64,000 nt of DNA, taken from positions 101,906,426 through 101,970,425 of the forward strand of contig CM041292.1 of assembly GCA_023052935.1 (NCBI GenBank), read 5' to 3'. Numbering within the stretch: position 1 is the stretch's first letter; each line of letters starts with the position of its first letter. Under the pieces are notes generated by a model, which was not told the origin of the DNA, did not search any database, and saw nothing but the letters and a program-made list of their open reading frames with translations. This DNA comes from Piezodorus guildinii (Eukaryota; Arthropoda; Insecta; Hemiptera; Pentatomidae). Positions 39,601 through 55,080 of the stretch are shown here, in pieces. The translations under genes were made by a program, and so were the position numbers.

Positions 39601-42600
39601 ACTCATTTATAGAAACACAGATAATAAATAGATAATTTTAAAAACTACATGTTTAAACTCATCATAGACATGAGAAACGCGCAAGTTTATTAACATAAAA
39701 TTATTAGGAACATATTATTGTTATAGATAGCATGACTCTTCATATTGATAAATTTAAACATTTCATAATAAAATGGAAAAAAAAAATTGTTGAATTGTGA
39801 AATATACCTGCAGTGCACATTTATGCTGCATGGTGATCTTAAGGTAAGTTCCTTATCACAATTATTTTCCCTAGCAACCTGTTTGTTTCTGTACCACCTC
39901 TGTCTCGTCCTTTCTCCTCTTCCACACGTTACGGAGCAAGGACTCCAGTCTCCCCATGGAGTAGTGCCACATGCTTTCAGAATATAAAAATAATATAATT
40001 ATTAATGATTAAATTTGGTACATTCTATTATTAAATTTAGTTTATATTTATTAATTTAACATCCTTTATGCTACAGTAGGAGTTCCGAATTTCACTTATC
40101 CAGGTTTAACAAGGATATGGGTCTTTAACGAGTACCTGATATTGCACAGGATTGGATCATCATTTTACATCCCCTCTAAACAAACCCTTAGAAGATCTGC
40201 TAAGTTATTTTTCATCTTGGTACAGTGTCGTATTTTGAAAACAGTTATACATCAAGTTTTTAGATGATTCAACAAAATTTCATCCAGTATGGTATTTTAG
40301 ATAAGACTGAGTTGATAGTAGCTTATAATTCAAAAATATAAAGATTAGCTCAGTCAGTGATAATTAGATGGTACATGGATGTACTCACCAAATAGTAAAC
40401 CTTTATTGACAACTATCTTGTGGGCCTAAAAATGACAATGGATTAATAACTCTTTCAACAAGTAATAGTTAAACTATAATTGCTTAACATTCACTGGTGA
40501 GAGGGCTTAAGATAGTAATAATTTTAGTATCCAATGAGAAAATTCAGAATTAAATTTTATATTTATAAAAATAATTTTATAAATTTAATGTATTTGAAAA
40601 AAGAAATATTCATCAAGACAGGTGAAGTAGCATTTTATATATTTTTTCATTGAGAATATTTTTTGTAAAACATTTAAAGCTATGTTATGTCAATAATAAT
40701 ACTTTTTCAATAAACAAGTACTAACAGATAATAAACAAATTCATATTGAAACAGTTTATTTTTGAACTTTTTATTGTCAACACTCTTAAAATCGCTAAAA
40801 GAGCAGCCTGATATAAAAATCCAAGATGTCTTGCTCTAAATTATAAGTTCTTCTATAATTAGTTATCATATATCATAATAAGTAATTATATATTACTATT
40901 CCATACAAATGTATAAAAAAAAAAAAAAAAAATCTAGTAAGTGTTATAAATATTACCTTCAGGATTTTCAGCAGATGAGCCAACACAGCTCTTTTCATAA
41001 AGCCTCTGTCTAGTTAAATAAAGACGTGCGAGTGGCTTCAATTCACCTGTTACACACAATACACCATTATATTTAGGTGAAGCTAATCAAATTGTATTTA
41101 TATTATTTAATAATGATCTTCATTGTAGGGTTGATAATATTTATAACATTTTTCTTATGATGCTCTGAATCGATTCGGAATTGAAAAACCTGGAAAGGAA
41201 TAAAAAAAGTTCAACAGAAAAAAAACTGTTGGACATCGAGATTTAATTTTCTAAAAAATAATTTTTAGACGTATTCAACAAAGTCCACTCAATATGTTAT
41301 TTTAGATAAGATTGAGTTGATAGTAGCTAATAGGTCAAAAATATTAAGATGACTTGATATGAACACATGACGTCAATGGTCGAAGGAACATGATCTAGGA
41401 AACGGAGGTCCAGGCTGCTCAGGATGATCTAGAGCTAGCAACAAATTAACACTTGGGTTTATAGAATAAAACACACTTTCAGACCTTCTGCGGGCATCGG
41501 AAATTTTGAATTTCAATTCCAATCCGAACTACATATACATATAAATATAATATTCACGCACTTATATGTTCTGAAAAAGCTTCTTTTTCTTAACTATTTG
41601 CTAAGGATATACAGTAGTTTAAGATGCTAATTTTCATAGAAATTACATCTTGGAAGACAGGTCGGGATATAATAAAATATGGGAAATAAATACAGATCAG
41701 AAGGATAATATTTTGATTACTACAAAGGTTCAATAAAGGGAGTAAAAAATAATCCCAGGCTCTACCATCGACCAATCTAATAAAAAAACGACTAATTTTT
41801 GAAAAGGAAGAAAATGGTTTATGTCCTTATCCAAGCCATTATTTTTCATTGTTTTATTTAGAAATAATAAAATCTGCCACAATCTTGGGCAATAAGTATT
41901 AGTGCTGTAAGAAATCATTCATTCCATATGTACAGTAAATAAAAAGGAGAATAAATAAAGAAAAAAAAAATAATCTTTGCCACATTCATACAATATTTAC
42001 ATACTGCCCCTGGGAACTCCGAATTAAACCCCGACGCCCACTTGAGGATGTTGGGGCCCGAGGCCAGGAGATCCCAGCGCCTCTCGCGTCACCGGTCTAA
42101 TAAGCCAGTGGAGACTGAGAGAGGGCGCTAGAGCACACAGACTCTACATCCAAGACAATTAAGTTAATTATATATTTATTAATCAAGAAAAGTGAAAAGT
42201 TTTCTTAGATCCAAGCGATCATATTTCTCACAGTTCGCTGGGTATAAATAAGGAATAATATATCAAAATATTCAGCATTTTTTACTTAGCAGTATCGAGA
42301 GGGGGCAAGGGATAAAAATAAATAACACTGTCAGTTTGTACAGGCAGGATTAAGAGAGAGGATAATAAATAGTATAAAAAGCAAAACAAAAATTGGATAT
42401 GATATATCGCATTGTGAACCGATCCTTAAAGCCCTATACAACAATAAACGTGCCAACACGACTTTCGCATGTCCTGTTATATTAAAAAATACAAGTGCCT
42501 CTATTATAATCACTCTAAGAAACATAATTAAATATTTTACTGTATAAAATATTTTTTAGGATTGGTATTGAAAATAGTTGTTTCTAATATTATTTGTCAG

Positions 42601-43330
42601 GCTGTTTAGGATATATATTTTAAATAACTAGCAATTTCTATCTTTCTTCACTCAAAGCGCTCGCAGTAGTTGATAAAATCATCAGATGACCGGGAACTAC
42701 CTTCGCGAGCCTACGAAATTAGGTTTTGTCACTATTCCTTAAGCTGGAAATTCAGAATTCAAAATTAGGTTTTTTCACTATTTCTTAAGCTGGGATTTCA
42801 GAATTCAAAAATAAAATTAGAGATAATGCAAGAAAATGATTAAGGATTCGTTCAAGAGATAAGTTTTGACCAATACTAAATAGCCTACCTGTGGAAGAGT
42901 AAAACGGAGAATTGGGATCAGATGGGAAGGCCGCTGTAATTCTTCTAATGCGATCCTTTGGTTCAGTCTTGTTATCAGGGCTCTGCAAATAAAAAAATTG
43001 ATTTTATATCAAAACAACGGTTTAATCTAAAATATTAAAACTTCTAATGCCTTAGTGTTTGAATGTTTACATATATTCTGGTATTTATATTTGAGATAAA
43101 AAGGAACTTGGAAATTAATGACCCAAATAAATTTGAATATCTTTTTATTGAGGTTGGTAATTAAAACAGCGATAAAAACAATAGGAAATTGTCTGAAGAT
43201 ATTTAAATATATTATAGCTTGAGGTGCACACGTAATCTTTCTATATCGCGATAGGTGCAATGATTTACCAACCGAATGTTGCAAACCTGTTAAAATTATT
43301 GCGAACATTTTTCCATCTATTAAAATTTGC

Positions 43331-43369
<39 letters not shown>

Positions 43370-46300
43370 GTGTGCATACTGTACAATTTTCGGAAATTAA
43401 TTGTTAAACCAAATAAACTCTGCAATCAATTTGTTTTACCGGGAACTAGGTTTCTTGTTGTACCTTGGATGAAATTTAGAACATGACACTAAAACATGGA
43501 AATACAACGAAAAAAAGTATATAATATCAGGGTCCAGAATGAAAGCACAAGAACGAGGAACACTGTTATCATACTTCAGCCAATGATAAGCTAGAGATCA
43601 ACATAAAAACTTGGAGAAAAAAAAGCCAAGAGCTTATTTTGGCAGAATGTAAAATAAGCCACAAAACAGAGGTGTTATAGAAAACGGAAGTCATTCATGA
43701 AATGAGTAGAATAATTCATGAAGCCATTTGATGTGGGTATACATTTTTAAAACATTTATTGAAATCCCGGGTATGGAGACTCTCCTGGGGCAGACCCAAC
43801 CTCTATAAAGTGGGTACCCAATAAGATTGGGGAAAAAACCTGGAGCTGAGCGTGATCTAGGCCAAATCACCTCATTGCACGGCCTTTGGCCTAGAAACAG
43901 TGCGAATCTCTCTCTATATGTACTGAGCCCAAGACTCTTCATGGGTTGCAGTGGCACGTTTTTTTTTTATTTATTTATTTGTTTTTTTTTATTGATATTA
44001 GCTTTCAAGCATAACTAGTGTAATATGTTAATGTTAGCATAACCCGTGGTGCATTTAAGGAATGAAATGGTAAATAAATATGAAGTATACTTTATACCGC
44101 GAGCAGATGTAACGTCAGCCCATAAGTTACAAATGCTGTAATTAAAAAAAAATAATTTCCTTAATTAACAGAAATATCTTTAAAAATTTCCATCATGACA
44201 TGATGAATATTAGGTTAACAGGTAGACCATGAAAGGTATGAAAATCTGTAGACTGTATGAGTTGGTGGTACACATAGCACATTTTTTTTTTGGACCTGCC
44301 ATTGGTATCATGGAAATTCAGACATCTAGGAATATGATTTATAGTTGTTTCACAGAGATAACCTCAGTTTCTCTATAAAGTAAACAATAAAACATATGTT
44401 TTAATTAGTAATGAAATATACATTGTTCTTAATTGAAATTTTTATTACTAAAATTAATTTACTTTTTAAATGTCATACTTCTATACTAACTTGATATTCT
44501 TTTCAATTTTGTTTTACTACGATTTAAATATTGACAGTAAGATCATCATGATTTTGCTTCGTATGTTTAAATATCCAATAGTATGCTTAAATATGCAAAG
44601 TAATGCTTCGATATTTTAGAGTCAAGTGGATTAAGATATTCATTATATTAACTTTATATACAGAAAGAGTGAGTTCTAAGACGTAGTTTATCTGTCACGT
44701 CTTTACTCATTTCATTTGTAACTGACTTTAATTCAATTAAATATTGAAATAAAGATATTATAAATATCGATATTTTAGTGGCGACATTACACCGGTGTCG
44801 ATAACGTTCACGGAAATCTATATTGATATCCTATCCTTAGTGGACAAGTATACACAGACCGCTGCGCATGCTGCAGGCTACAGCATGTTGGTAACGTCAC
44901 CGTGGTTACGGAAAACCCCTGCCAAAAATTGTATAACGCTTCTATAGACGTTTTCACTTCAAAAACGAAATCGTTTAATCTTGATTTATTTTATTCGCTA
45001 TGATTTATTGATCTTAATTAATTCGCTTTCAGGTCAGATTTAGTTCACTGAACCTGTAGTAGTCCATGTTTGAAAAAAAACAAAAAAAAACTGATAGTGA
45101 ATCACTTGATCCAATCACTTAAAATTGAACAAAAACGAATGGCACCTTCTGAAGCAGAACCCAGAAACCATCATTTTGTTAAAAATAATATTTTACGGTA
45201 TATTAGATTGGCATAGAAGGCTACAGTTTTTGCCAAGTTTTTGTATTTGAGGATTAGATTAGATTGACTAGGGTCTAACTAAAAATAAACAAAAAAAACA
45301 ACCATTCTTTCATTTAGAATTCATTGATTTTGTACCATTTTTATTACTGATGTGATGTTTAAAAACGAAGAAGAATGGAAGTTGTGGAACAGTAAGGTTA
45401 AAATATCGGTTAATTTAACGTATGATGTCTTTGTAAATATTAGGTACTTCAACTTATTATGCTGGATTAATCCATTGTGGCCTAAAGTAATGCAATAAAT
45501 AATCGTATTACGGTTCTGACAGATGATGAGTTGTAGGTTATGCCAATAGTTGAGTCAGTTTTTAATCTGCCGAAGCCTTATCGAGTTTTAAAAAGTTAAA
45601 AAATGTGAAAGAGCTCAAGACAAAATTATAAGAAACAGTATTTGTAAAGGTCGCTCCAAGTTCCTACTCTGCCTCGAAGAACTTACATAACAAGGTAAGT
45701 GATACAAAAGGTTTTAACTTTTAATTTTAATAGGAAGCCCTTGAAGTATAGTAACTATAATCGATAAATGTTTAAAGACCACAAACGTGATGTGCAGGTT
45801 TTATGAAAAACAGTATTAATCACATGTATCTTGGTGGGCCAGGTTATGTTAATGAAACATATTTTTAGGAGAAAAAAATTACTGGCGATAGATTTTACGA
45901 TATAAACTAACTATTGATAATAGTATTCAAACGAAAAAACAAACAAAACACATTTGTGGTTATTTATATTGTTATTCAACCTCTCACATCGGCCAGTCAC
46001 GAATCCGCCTAGTTTACTATTTTATGTTTATTTTCCTTATTATATGTACTCCTACCTCACCTTTCTGCAATACAGAATTTTCAGGTTTGACGCCAGGGCA
46101 TCCTTAGGTTAAGGCAGCCAGTCAAAATCAGTGAGAATGCCAAAAATTGTATAAATAAATACGTTGATTTTGAAGAAACATCGTTTGAATACCAGTGTAT
46201 GATTAGATTTTTTTTTAATCTTTATCTGTCTATATTTAAATCTTTCCTCAGTATGAAATATAAGAAAGGTGACCTGAGCTATTTGATTCAACAACATACT

Positions 46301-49300
46301 TATTTTCTTCCCTTGTTTTCAGACAATTCAATAATTGCAAGTAGAGGGCATGTTGGGTACCTTATGCATTTTTAAAATAAACTATTGTAATAAGTACGAC
46401 ACGCTGAATCATAGTTTTAAGATAAACAAGTTTAAACAAAGAACTGGACTAAAACGTCGTTTTTCAAATTGGGGAGGTTTGCAATGCACCGAGACTATCT
46501 AACTTCTAAACAGTCACATTTTTTTTAAAAATAAAAAGGTAATCACTTGGAAATTAAAAGTAAACTTAAGAGTCTTTTTAAGGTATGTTACTTCCCCCAA
46601 AAATACGGGTGCGTATTTATATAACTATACCGCCTTATAAAGCAAAAAAGATGTTTTGGTCTGTTTTTAAATCATTTATTGATTGATACAATTGTATTAC
46701 ATATTTACAAACACAACACTACAACAGTATAATTACAAACACAACTAGTACATAGGCTAAAAGAAAATAGACAAAAATCTAAAGATATTCTATACTGGAA
46801 GGTCTCGGAACATTCTTTTCTGACGCCTCGGAGAGAAAAAAATGTTTTATAAATTTATAATCATAAATTTATTTATAAAGAAATTGGGTTCTATTCTTCC
46901 GGTGAATCTACTTTAATAAGTATAGTATTGAACGATATAGTATGAAGTAGATCGATAGTATAACTGATTATATTTTTAAAAAGGAAACGAAATTTGGTTA
47001 TTTAAGAATGAATTAAAAATTCACTAATCTCTCCGACATTACTTATAGACATTTCAGATTCATTTATACAATATTTAAAGACATAAAAAGGTGTATTATT
47101 GAAAACTATTCCTGACCCCTTTTTGATTTACACCGATGGATCTAAGTCTGATACCTCCACGGCATCCGCCTTCGTGACCCAATCGTCGACCCACAAATTC
47201 AAGCTTCACAACCTATGTAATATCTACACAGCCGAACTCCATGCAATAGCCTCCACTCTACACTACAGTATGGCAGTGATTAACAACCAGATCATCATAC
47301 TAACTGACTCATTAGGTGGACTTAAAGGTTTACAACAAATGTACCCCATACACCCAATAATATCTCGCACTCACTCTTGTAGCTATGTTGAAATATCTGG
47401 GCAAGTCGGTATGGGCAAGCTTCATATGGGTCCCAAGCCACATGGGGATTACTGGTAATAAACTTGCAGACCAAGCAGCGAGTCTCTCTCCAGTAGGAGG
47501 CACAGCCATCTTAACCCCGTCTGAGCTTAGTCGACTACTCAAGGAACAAGTAGCGGACAACTGGCAGGTAATGTGGGACGAGAGTCCGGCGAGTAAATTA
47601 AAGCTTATTAAAAAAAAAAAAGTAAAGCCATGGTCCACATGCAGCCGTGGCAGCTGCAGGGAGGAAGTTGCTTTGACCCCACTGCGTATAGGACAAACCG
47701 ACTGACACATTCCTACCGTTTTTTCTCGCGAGTCTATACCTCGGTGTCAACATTGCAATGAAATCCTCTGGATTACTCATATCATCCAAGAATGCCCGTA
47801 TTATACGTCGCAGCTTCACAGAATATGACTCATTCCAGATATATATAAAGTTCTAGGAGATAATGAGGATTTATTTAAATTAATCTTTAAATTTCTTCGG
47901 AAAAACTCCTTACTACCTATATTATAAACTTTACTATCTTCATCATTAAAACTTTATTCCAAAAACAATTTTTTTTTTCAACTTTACACTTATTTTTATA
48001 AGTTAATTTTGTCATTCATACCTTGTTTATTTCCCTATTTATACCTTTTGTTTATAATTACTATTATTTATTTATTTCTTCCTTCTAGAAGTTTAACAAT
48101 TATGTTAGCATTCGTATAGGCATTGATGACCTTTGATGTTTTCGCCTTAAAGCCCTAACTAACAACAACGTAAAAAGGTCAAAAATAGCAAAACAATATT
48201 AAACATAAATAAAATAAAATCACAATTTAATGAACAAATTAAACTCACTCATACCTATGCACTATTTTAAAATATAGGAAGGTAATTGTAAATCCCGTTG
48301 AAAGTCAACATCCAAGATGATTTTATTATATTTTGTTGGGTTGCTCATTATGGCTTTCCAAAATCTTTAAATAGACTGTGACATTCCGAACGACCAATAT
48401 ATTCTAATACGACCGAAGTGAGGTTATCAAGTAGGAAGTTCTAGGAGTAGGAAATAGGACATGGATGGTGCAACCGTCAATATTACAAAAGTTTGAATAA
48501 CCTATAAAAATTTATGTGCTTCGCTTCAAAATTATTTATTAGAATAGTTTATTTGTTTATTCATTTAACGCCACTTTTATGTTACTGCGGCTAATCAAAC
48601 GATGCTGCAGAGAGAGTCCTTAATTTTGCTAGGTTTAATTAGGAAACGTATCTTTAATGAGCTCCTGATATCGCACAGGCTCGGAACCACCATTTTACGT
48701 CTCCTCAAAGGATAGCTGGCTAGTATAATATAATTAAACCTGTCAGTTATATAATTAATATATAGGGATTATATTATGTTGTATTATAAGACCTTGTGTT
48801 TAATAGACCTAATAACAAACTAAAACGGTCTGTAACAAGGGCGTATTCAGGATTTCGTTAAGGGGAGGGGGCGAAGCAGGTTGAACATTGTTGAGGTGTA
48901 GGAACAAGTCGAAAATATGTTATTTAATTCGAGCACAGTATATATACACATTAATTTGATAACTAAGTACGTGCTTTTGGAAGTAAAACATATTCTCTAA
49001 CCAGACCTTTTACCATCATAACATATTTTACTTTTTTATGTTTTATTGTTGTTTTTCTCTCAAAAACTAAGGGAGAGGGGGGAAGGGGGAGGAGTCACAG
49101 CAAAATGGTTATGATTTTGACTTCTACTTCAACTGTCTTCCGGCGAACAGTCAGTGGTTGATGGATCTAACATTTTAGTCTATATCATTATACCTCTATA
49201 GAAATATCTGCAAAGAAAAAATTCTGAACTCTGCATATCTTATGCTTGATTTTTCACCAATTATAACAGACTTCATTCTGTTTTTATGGAGTCCAAGATT

Positions 49301-52300
49301 ATAGTTGAGCAGACAAGTATGGAACAATCAAGTGTTTTTGTTTTAAATGTAAAGATCACAATTGCGCAATCAATCTTCTTCCAAGTGACTGGATTGTCTA
49401 ATATTGCCATGCCGCCTTTACGAATTCCTAGTACGTAGGTTATGCCCAAAAAGTATCAAAAACCTTCTGAAAACTAACAAGGCTACCACACTATCTTTTC
49501 TTCCAATATAGATCCCTAATAGAGATAGGCAGTATTAAAAGAAGTAGGGTCCGGAAATATAACTTGGAAACACTAACAATTTTTCACAATATACCAAAGA
49601 AGATCGTGAGTAGTTATGAAAAACCTGTACCTCTACAAAACATGAAGGATTCAGTACATATAATGATTAATACGGTTTCTATACCAAAGGCCATGTAAGG
49701 ACGTAATAAGATCTTGTCACACTCAGCCACCAGTTTTTCCCCCGATTTTGGGTAGTCAGCTTATAGAGGTTTGTTTAGCCCCAGAAGGATCTGCCTATCC
49801 CAGGATCGCTTCACAGTTAAAATAATTATCGTGCCACGCCCGGGGTTCGAACATAAGACTTGAAAAACATTAGAATAGAGCTATCTATGCATCAGAACTA
49901 GGAAACAAGCCTAAAATGTATTTTTTTTTGGGGGGGGCTCTCCTGAATAACCAGTGGATCCGTAAAACACTTCTTTTTTTTCTTAATAAAGTCCAAAAAT
50001 TACTTAATGTATTTCTGTTTAAAAGAATAATCATGCACGAAAGAATAATACTTATACACTTTAGCATAAACACTACCTATTAATATTTTATGTGTGCAAT
50101 ATACAAAAGGCATTGAAACAGACATGAATAAGATATGGTAAAACCTTTCATGCATAAAGAAGATTTACAAGGAACTGGTTGTGAATCCTCTCTTTTATGA
50201 CGAAATATAACTGATTCACGTCACGGAGAGCCACCCTTCTTCTGTAACAGTCCGTGCTATTTTTTGTTGAAAAACTTGTTATACCCTTTTCAGTGGTTGT
50301 TACAAATGTCATTTTTTATTCACTAAAAAATGTGGGAACATATTAATTAAATGAAAAAATTTAGATATGAATTTTTAATTTCCTACTAACAATGAATATA
50401 CATTAGAATTGGTTGTTTTCATTTTATAATGGTTGGCAATCACTTGAAAATCTTACCATTTCTTTTAAACAAAGGGTTAAATAGGTGTATAACACCTAAA
50501 TTTAAAATGACAAATATTGAGTTTTTTTTTTTTTTTTTTTTTTTTTTATTCGATTCGGAGAATTTAGACCGTGATTTTTTAACTGACTTGGCTGTTTTGA
50601 TAAAATGAGTAAAAGGCTCTCTCATTCTAGTTTAAATTAATCTACACTCCATAAAGACAAAAATTATTGGCACCTGAAGATGGCTTATTCTCCGAAATGA
50701 AGTGAAATTTTAAATAAGGTGGAGGAGCACTTAGAAAGCCTTTTTATTTTACTATTGCATTCTGACCTTCATTTCAATATATTATCACCCAATTAAATTA
50801 AGCGACCATGTACTTAGTCTTCTGAGCGTTCACGACGAGGACCATTTTTCTAGCTGAAGACTAAAAGGTAAGAAAGGCCTCTTCTACAGCCGCTCTCGAT
50901 CTTCTTATGATGTCTAAATCATCGGCATGCCCAAAGATCTGAGTTGTTCGGTTAAAGATGGTAATTGTTCACCCAATTAATGTGCTTTTGGGTGGTTATG
51001 ATTACGTTTTTTGAGCTCTATCTTTTATCGCTCATGCGTATTTCAACTCGCATTTACTTTTAATGTTTTTTATTGATAAAGGGATTAACTAATGTGCTTT
51101 CGGGTGGTTATGATTACTTTTTTTCAACTCGCATTTACTTTTATTAAGGTTATTAATTGTCTTTGCGGGTCTTGTGATTACGTTTTTTGAGCTGTATTTA
51201 TTGTCGCTTGTTCGCATTTCAACTTGCATTTACTTCTAATCTTTTTATTGTTATAGGGATCTCTACTGTTTTCGGGGGGTTATGAAAAAACATTTTTTGG
51301 ACTGATTATTCTATAGCGCGCGCGTTTCAACTTAGTGATAATATCATTTTATATTTTGATAGAGTGGTCTTTTTTTGTTTTTCTTTTAGGGGATTCTGAT
51401 TACGTGTTTTGAACTTTATTATTTTATATGCTTGGAAATTTCTACATACCGTAGATATTATGTTATAACTTGATGTATAAATTATTGATTGGGTTTTTGC
51501 TGGTTTTGATTACGTTTTTGAACTGGACGATATATCGCGATTGCGCATTCTTCTAGATCACTTTTCATTTAAGTTAAAATGTGCACTAGCTATAAAAAAA
51601 TGTCATAAACCTTATTAGTATTCCGAAAAACACTATAAACGATCCCTCTATCGAATATTTATGAAATAGGAACAGTAACTTAAAATGAGTAAAAGCGATA
51701 ACAAATAAGGTTCAAATAATAATATAAAAACACACGAAAAACCTCAGAATCTGGATGAAACAGCTGAACCGACCAGAAGTAGAAGACAACCTTAAAAAAA
51801 AAATTGATTCCAATGTAACATTTGCCCATCTACTTGGAGGTGGAAACCAGAACAAAGAGGCCCTGCCGGAACAACGCATACTTCAAAATCCTGAACCCCT
51901 TCCACAACCACATATTCCTCAAAATTTAACCAACCATCAAAAACCTCATCCGAATCAAATTTCTCATATTCCTCCTCCATCAAATGTCACAGACCTTACA
52001 AGTTTGATGACATCCTTCATCACTGAAATCAAATCCCTTGTTATGCCGCTAATATCACTACTTTCTAATCTCGTATCAAATTTAATCCCATCCTTAAAAA
52101 AATCCTTAAATGACTACACCTAACTCCTTATCCATTCTCCTTTGGAATGCGAATGGTGTTAGAAATCACACTGACGAACTTACAGCTTTATTGCAAGACA
52201 AAAACGTTGATGTAGCACTTATTACTGAAACTAGACTAACCACTAAACAGTTCTTTAAAATACCTCAATACGTAACATACCGTACGGACCACCCAGACGG

Positions 52301-55045
52301 AAAAGCCCATGCCGGTACTGCTGTCATTGTGCACCAGTCCCTCTCCCACCACGTACTCCCAGTCCCCTCCTATGATTTCCTACAATGCACCGCCATAGTA
52401 ATCAAGACTTTTTCTTTTCCGATCACCCTAGCATCAGCGTACTGCCCTCCTAAACATTCCATCTCCAACATTTTATTCAAATCTTTCCTCAATTCCTTAG
52501 GAAACCACTTCATTCTGGGTGCAGACATGAATGCTAAGAACCAACAATGGGGTTCCAGATCCACGAATTGTCGTGGGCGGAATTTACAGTCTGCACTCAA
52601 CTCTAGACGTTTCAACCTCCTGCCTCCTGATTCCCCTACCTACTGGCCAACTGATCCTAACCGTAATCCTGACATCCTTGACTTCTTCATCCACAGCGGA
52701 TTAGGCTCCCTAAACATGTCGGTGACTCGCCTTGATGAACTGTCCTCTGACCATAGTCAATTGCTCCTTAAAGTATCCCTAATTCCTATTCCTAAACCCA
52801 CCCACCGTCATTTATCAGAGGACCAGTAAACTGGGACCTTTTTCGCCAAATCCTGACCAGTGATATTGACCTCAGTGTGAAACTCAAAATTCCAGATGAC
52901 CTTGACGATGCCGTAAACTCCTTCACCATCGCTATTCAACAAGCTGTTTGGACTGCCTCCTCTCCCAAGCACTCCCAGATAAGTCATAACCAAAATCATT
53001 TACCACAACACCTCATAGACCTCATCCGCACCAAACGACGATCCAGATCCTTATGGCAACGCACCCGTCACCCCACAGATCGCCGCTCCTATAACTTTTA
53101 TTGTAGACAATTAAAGAGGGAGCTGGCGACCTTCCGTTCCCAATCCTTTAGTTCCTTCCTTTCTTCTCTTTCGGCTTGTGACGATTCCCTGTGGAATGTC
53201 ACCAAGAAAATTCTAAAATCCCACCATATTTCTCATCCCCTCCGTCGTAGTAATGGCTCCTGGGCTGCGTCTGATGAAGACAAAGCCGAGGAACTTGCCA
53301 AATACGTTTCCGAAGTCTTCACACCTCATCCAGAATCCCATCCAAACCACACTGCAATGGTGGAAGAGTTCCTTCAGTCTCCAATCCCGCTTTCTTACCT
53401 CCTAAAGCAGTTAATCCCTCTGAGGTCAAATATCATCTCCGAAAACTTGCACTCCGTAAATCTCCTGGATACGATCTCCTCACTCCTCAGATTCTCAGAC
53501 AGCTTCCATCTAAAGCCATTATATTTCTTACATATATTTACAACTCCATTCTACGCACTACTCATTTTCCTCTCTTATGGAAACATTCCACTATAATTCT
53601 CTTCCTAAAACCAGGTAAACCTCCTAACACAACGACATCATATAGACCTATCAGAATACTCCCAATCCTTTTAAAAATCTTTGAAAAAATCCTCCTCAAA
53701 CGAATATTACCTTTATTAGAATCCCACACTATTCCTTCCCATCAGTTTGGATTCCGTTCCCAACATTCAACCGTTCAGCAAGGGCTCCGAGTCGTTGACC
53801 ATATTTCCTTTGCCCTTGAGAACAAGGAGTACTGCTCGGGTGCATTTCTGGACATAACGCAAGCATTTGACCGGGTGTGGCACCCGGGATTACTCTTTAA
53901 GCTCAAAAACCATTTACCCCAATCCATATACCTAGTCCTCCGATCCTATCTATCAAACCGCTCCTTCCGAGTTCGCTGTGGTGCAGAATATTCCAATTAT
54001 TATCCAGTCGAATCCGGTGTTCCTCAGGGCAGTGTCCTTGGTCCTTTCCTCTGCAATATATACACGGCTGATATTCCTGTTTGCCCTAATACCTTCCTAG
54101 CAACGTACGCTGATGACACAGCTATCCTATCCTCTCACTTAGATCCCGAAATTGCATCTATAGGCCTCCAAACGCACCTTTCTCAAATTGAAGACTGGTG
54201 TAACAACTGGAGAATCAAAGTTAATCAATCCAAAAGCAAACATGTCACCTTTACCCTTCGAAGACAATCCTGCCCTCCAGTTCTCTTTAACTCCGTTCCG
54301 CTTCCTTTCTCCGACACAGTCCGGTATCTTGGCTTCCTTCTGGACAAAAGACTAACTTGGAACCCACATACTAGACTTAAACGACAAGAACTTAATCGAC
54401 GATTTGGACAATTATACAGACTACTGAACAGAAATTCTAAATAATCTATCGAGAACAAACTGCTAATATACAAGACAGTACTGAAACCTATCTGGACCAA
54501 CGGACTTGAACTGTGGGGGACAGCCAAATTTTCTAACATCAAACGCATTCAATCCTTCCAATCAAAAGTCCTCCGAACAATAATTAATGCTCCTTATTAT
54601 GTATCCAACCATACCTTACACCGCGACCTAAATATTCCATTTATTTTAGACCTTATACCATTAAAATTCTCTAAATTTCATTAGAACCTTATCCATCACC
54701 CCAATCCCCTAGCCCAATCCTTATCCAGCTCCACACATCCTTACCATCCTCCTAGAAGGTTGAAACGGCAGTGGCCTCGAGACCTCTTGTAAAATGTATA
54801 TTGGAGTTCTAGCATTGGCTAGATTCTCCACTCACGTGCTGTATGATTGTGAATTGTATATAGGTATGAGTGACTTTTGTATATATTTTTATTGATTTTG
54901 TTTTGTATATAAGTATATTGTATTATTATTATATAAATTTATTGTTTTGTATATATCGTGTGAATGTAGTATGAATGTTGTACTTCATCACTATTAAAAA
55001 TGTCCTAAATTGGACAGATTGTAATATTGCTCAATAAAGAATTGT

Positions 55046-55080
<35 letters not shown>

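Larger units (their letters stand above)
51755..55078 (+). mobile_element. Jockey-clade LINE, 5' truncated or degraded, with poly(A) tail
   Basis: A non-LTR retrotransposon on the plus strand. It contains the C-terminal part of ORF1, a nearly complete ORF2 with two frameshifts and late stops, a 3' UTR with AATAAA near 55034, and a poly(A) tail at about 55050-55078. ORF2 resembles Drosophila jockey-type elements: an apurinic endonuclease followed by RT and a C-terminal block like LHRDLNIP. No clear TSD was found. It lies between inverted arrays of a ~110-bp tandem repeat. Confidence 0.9.
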
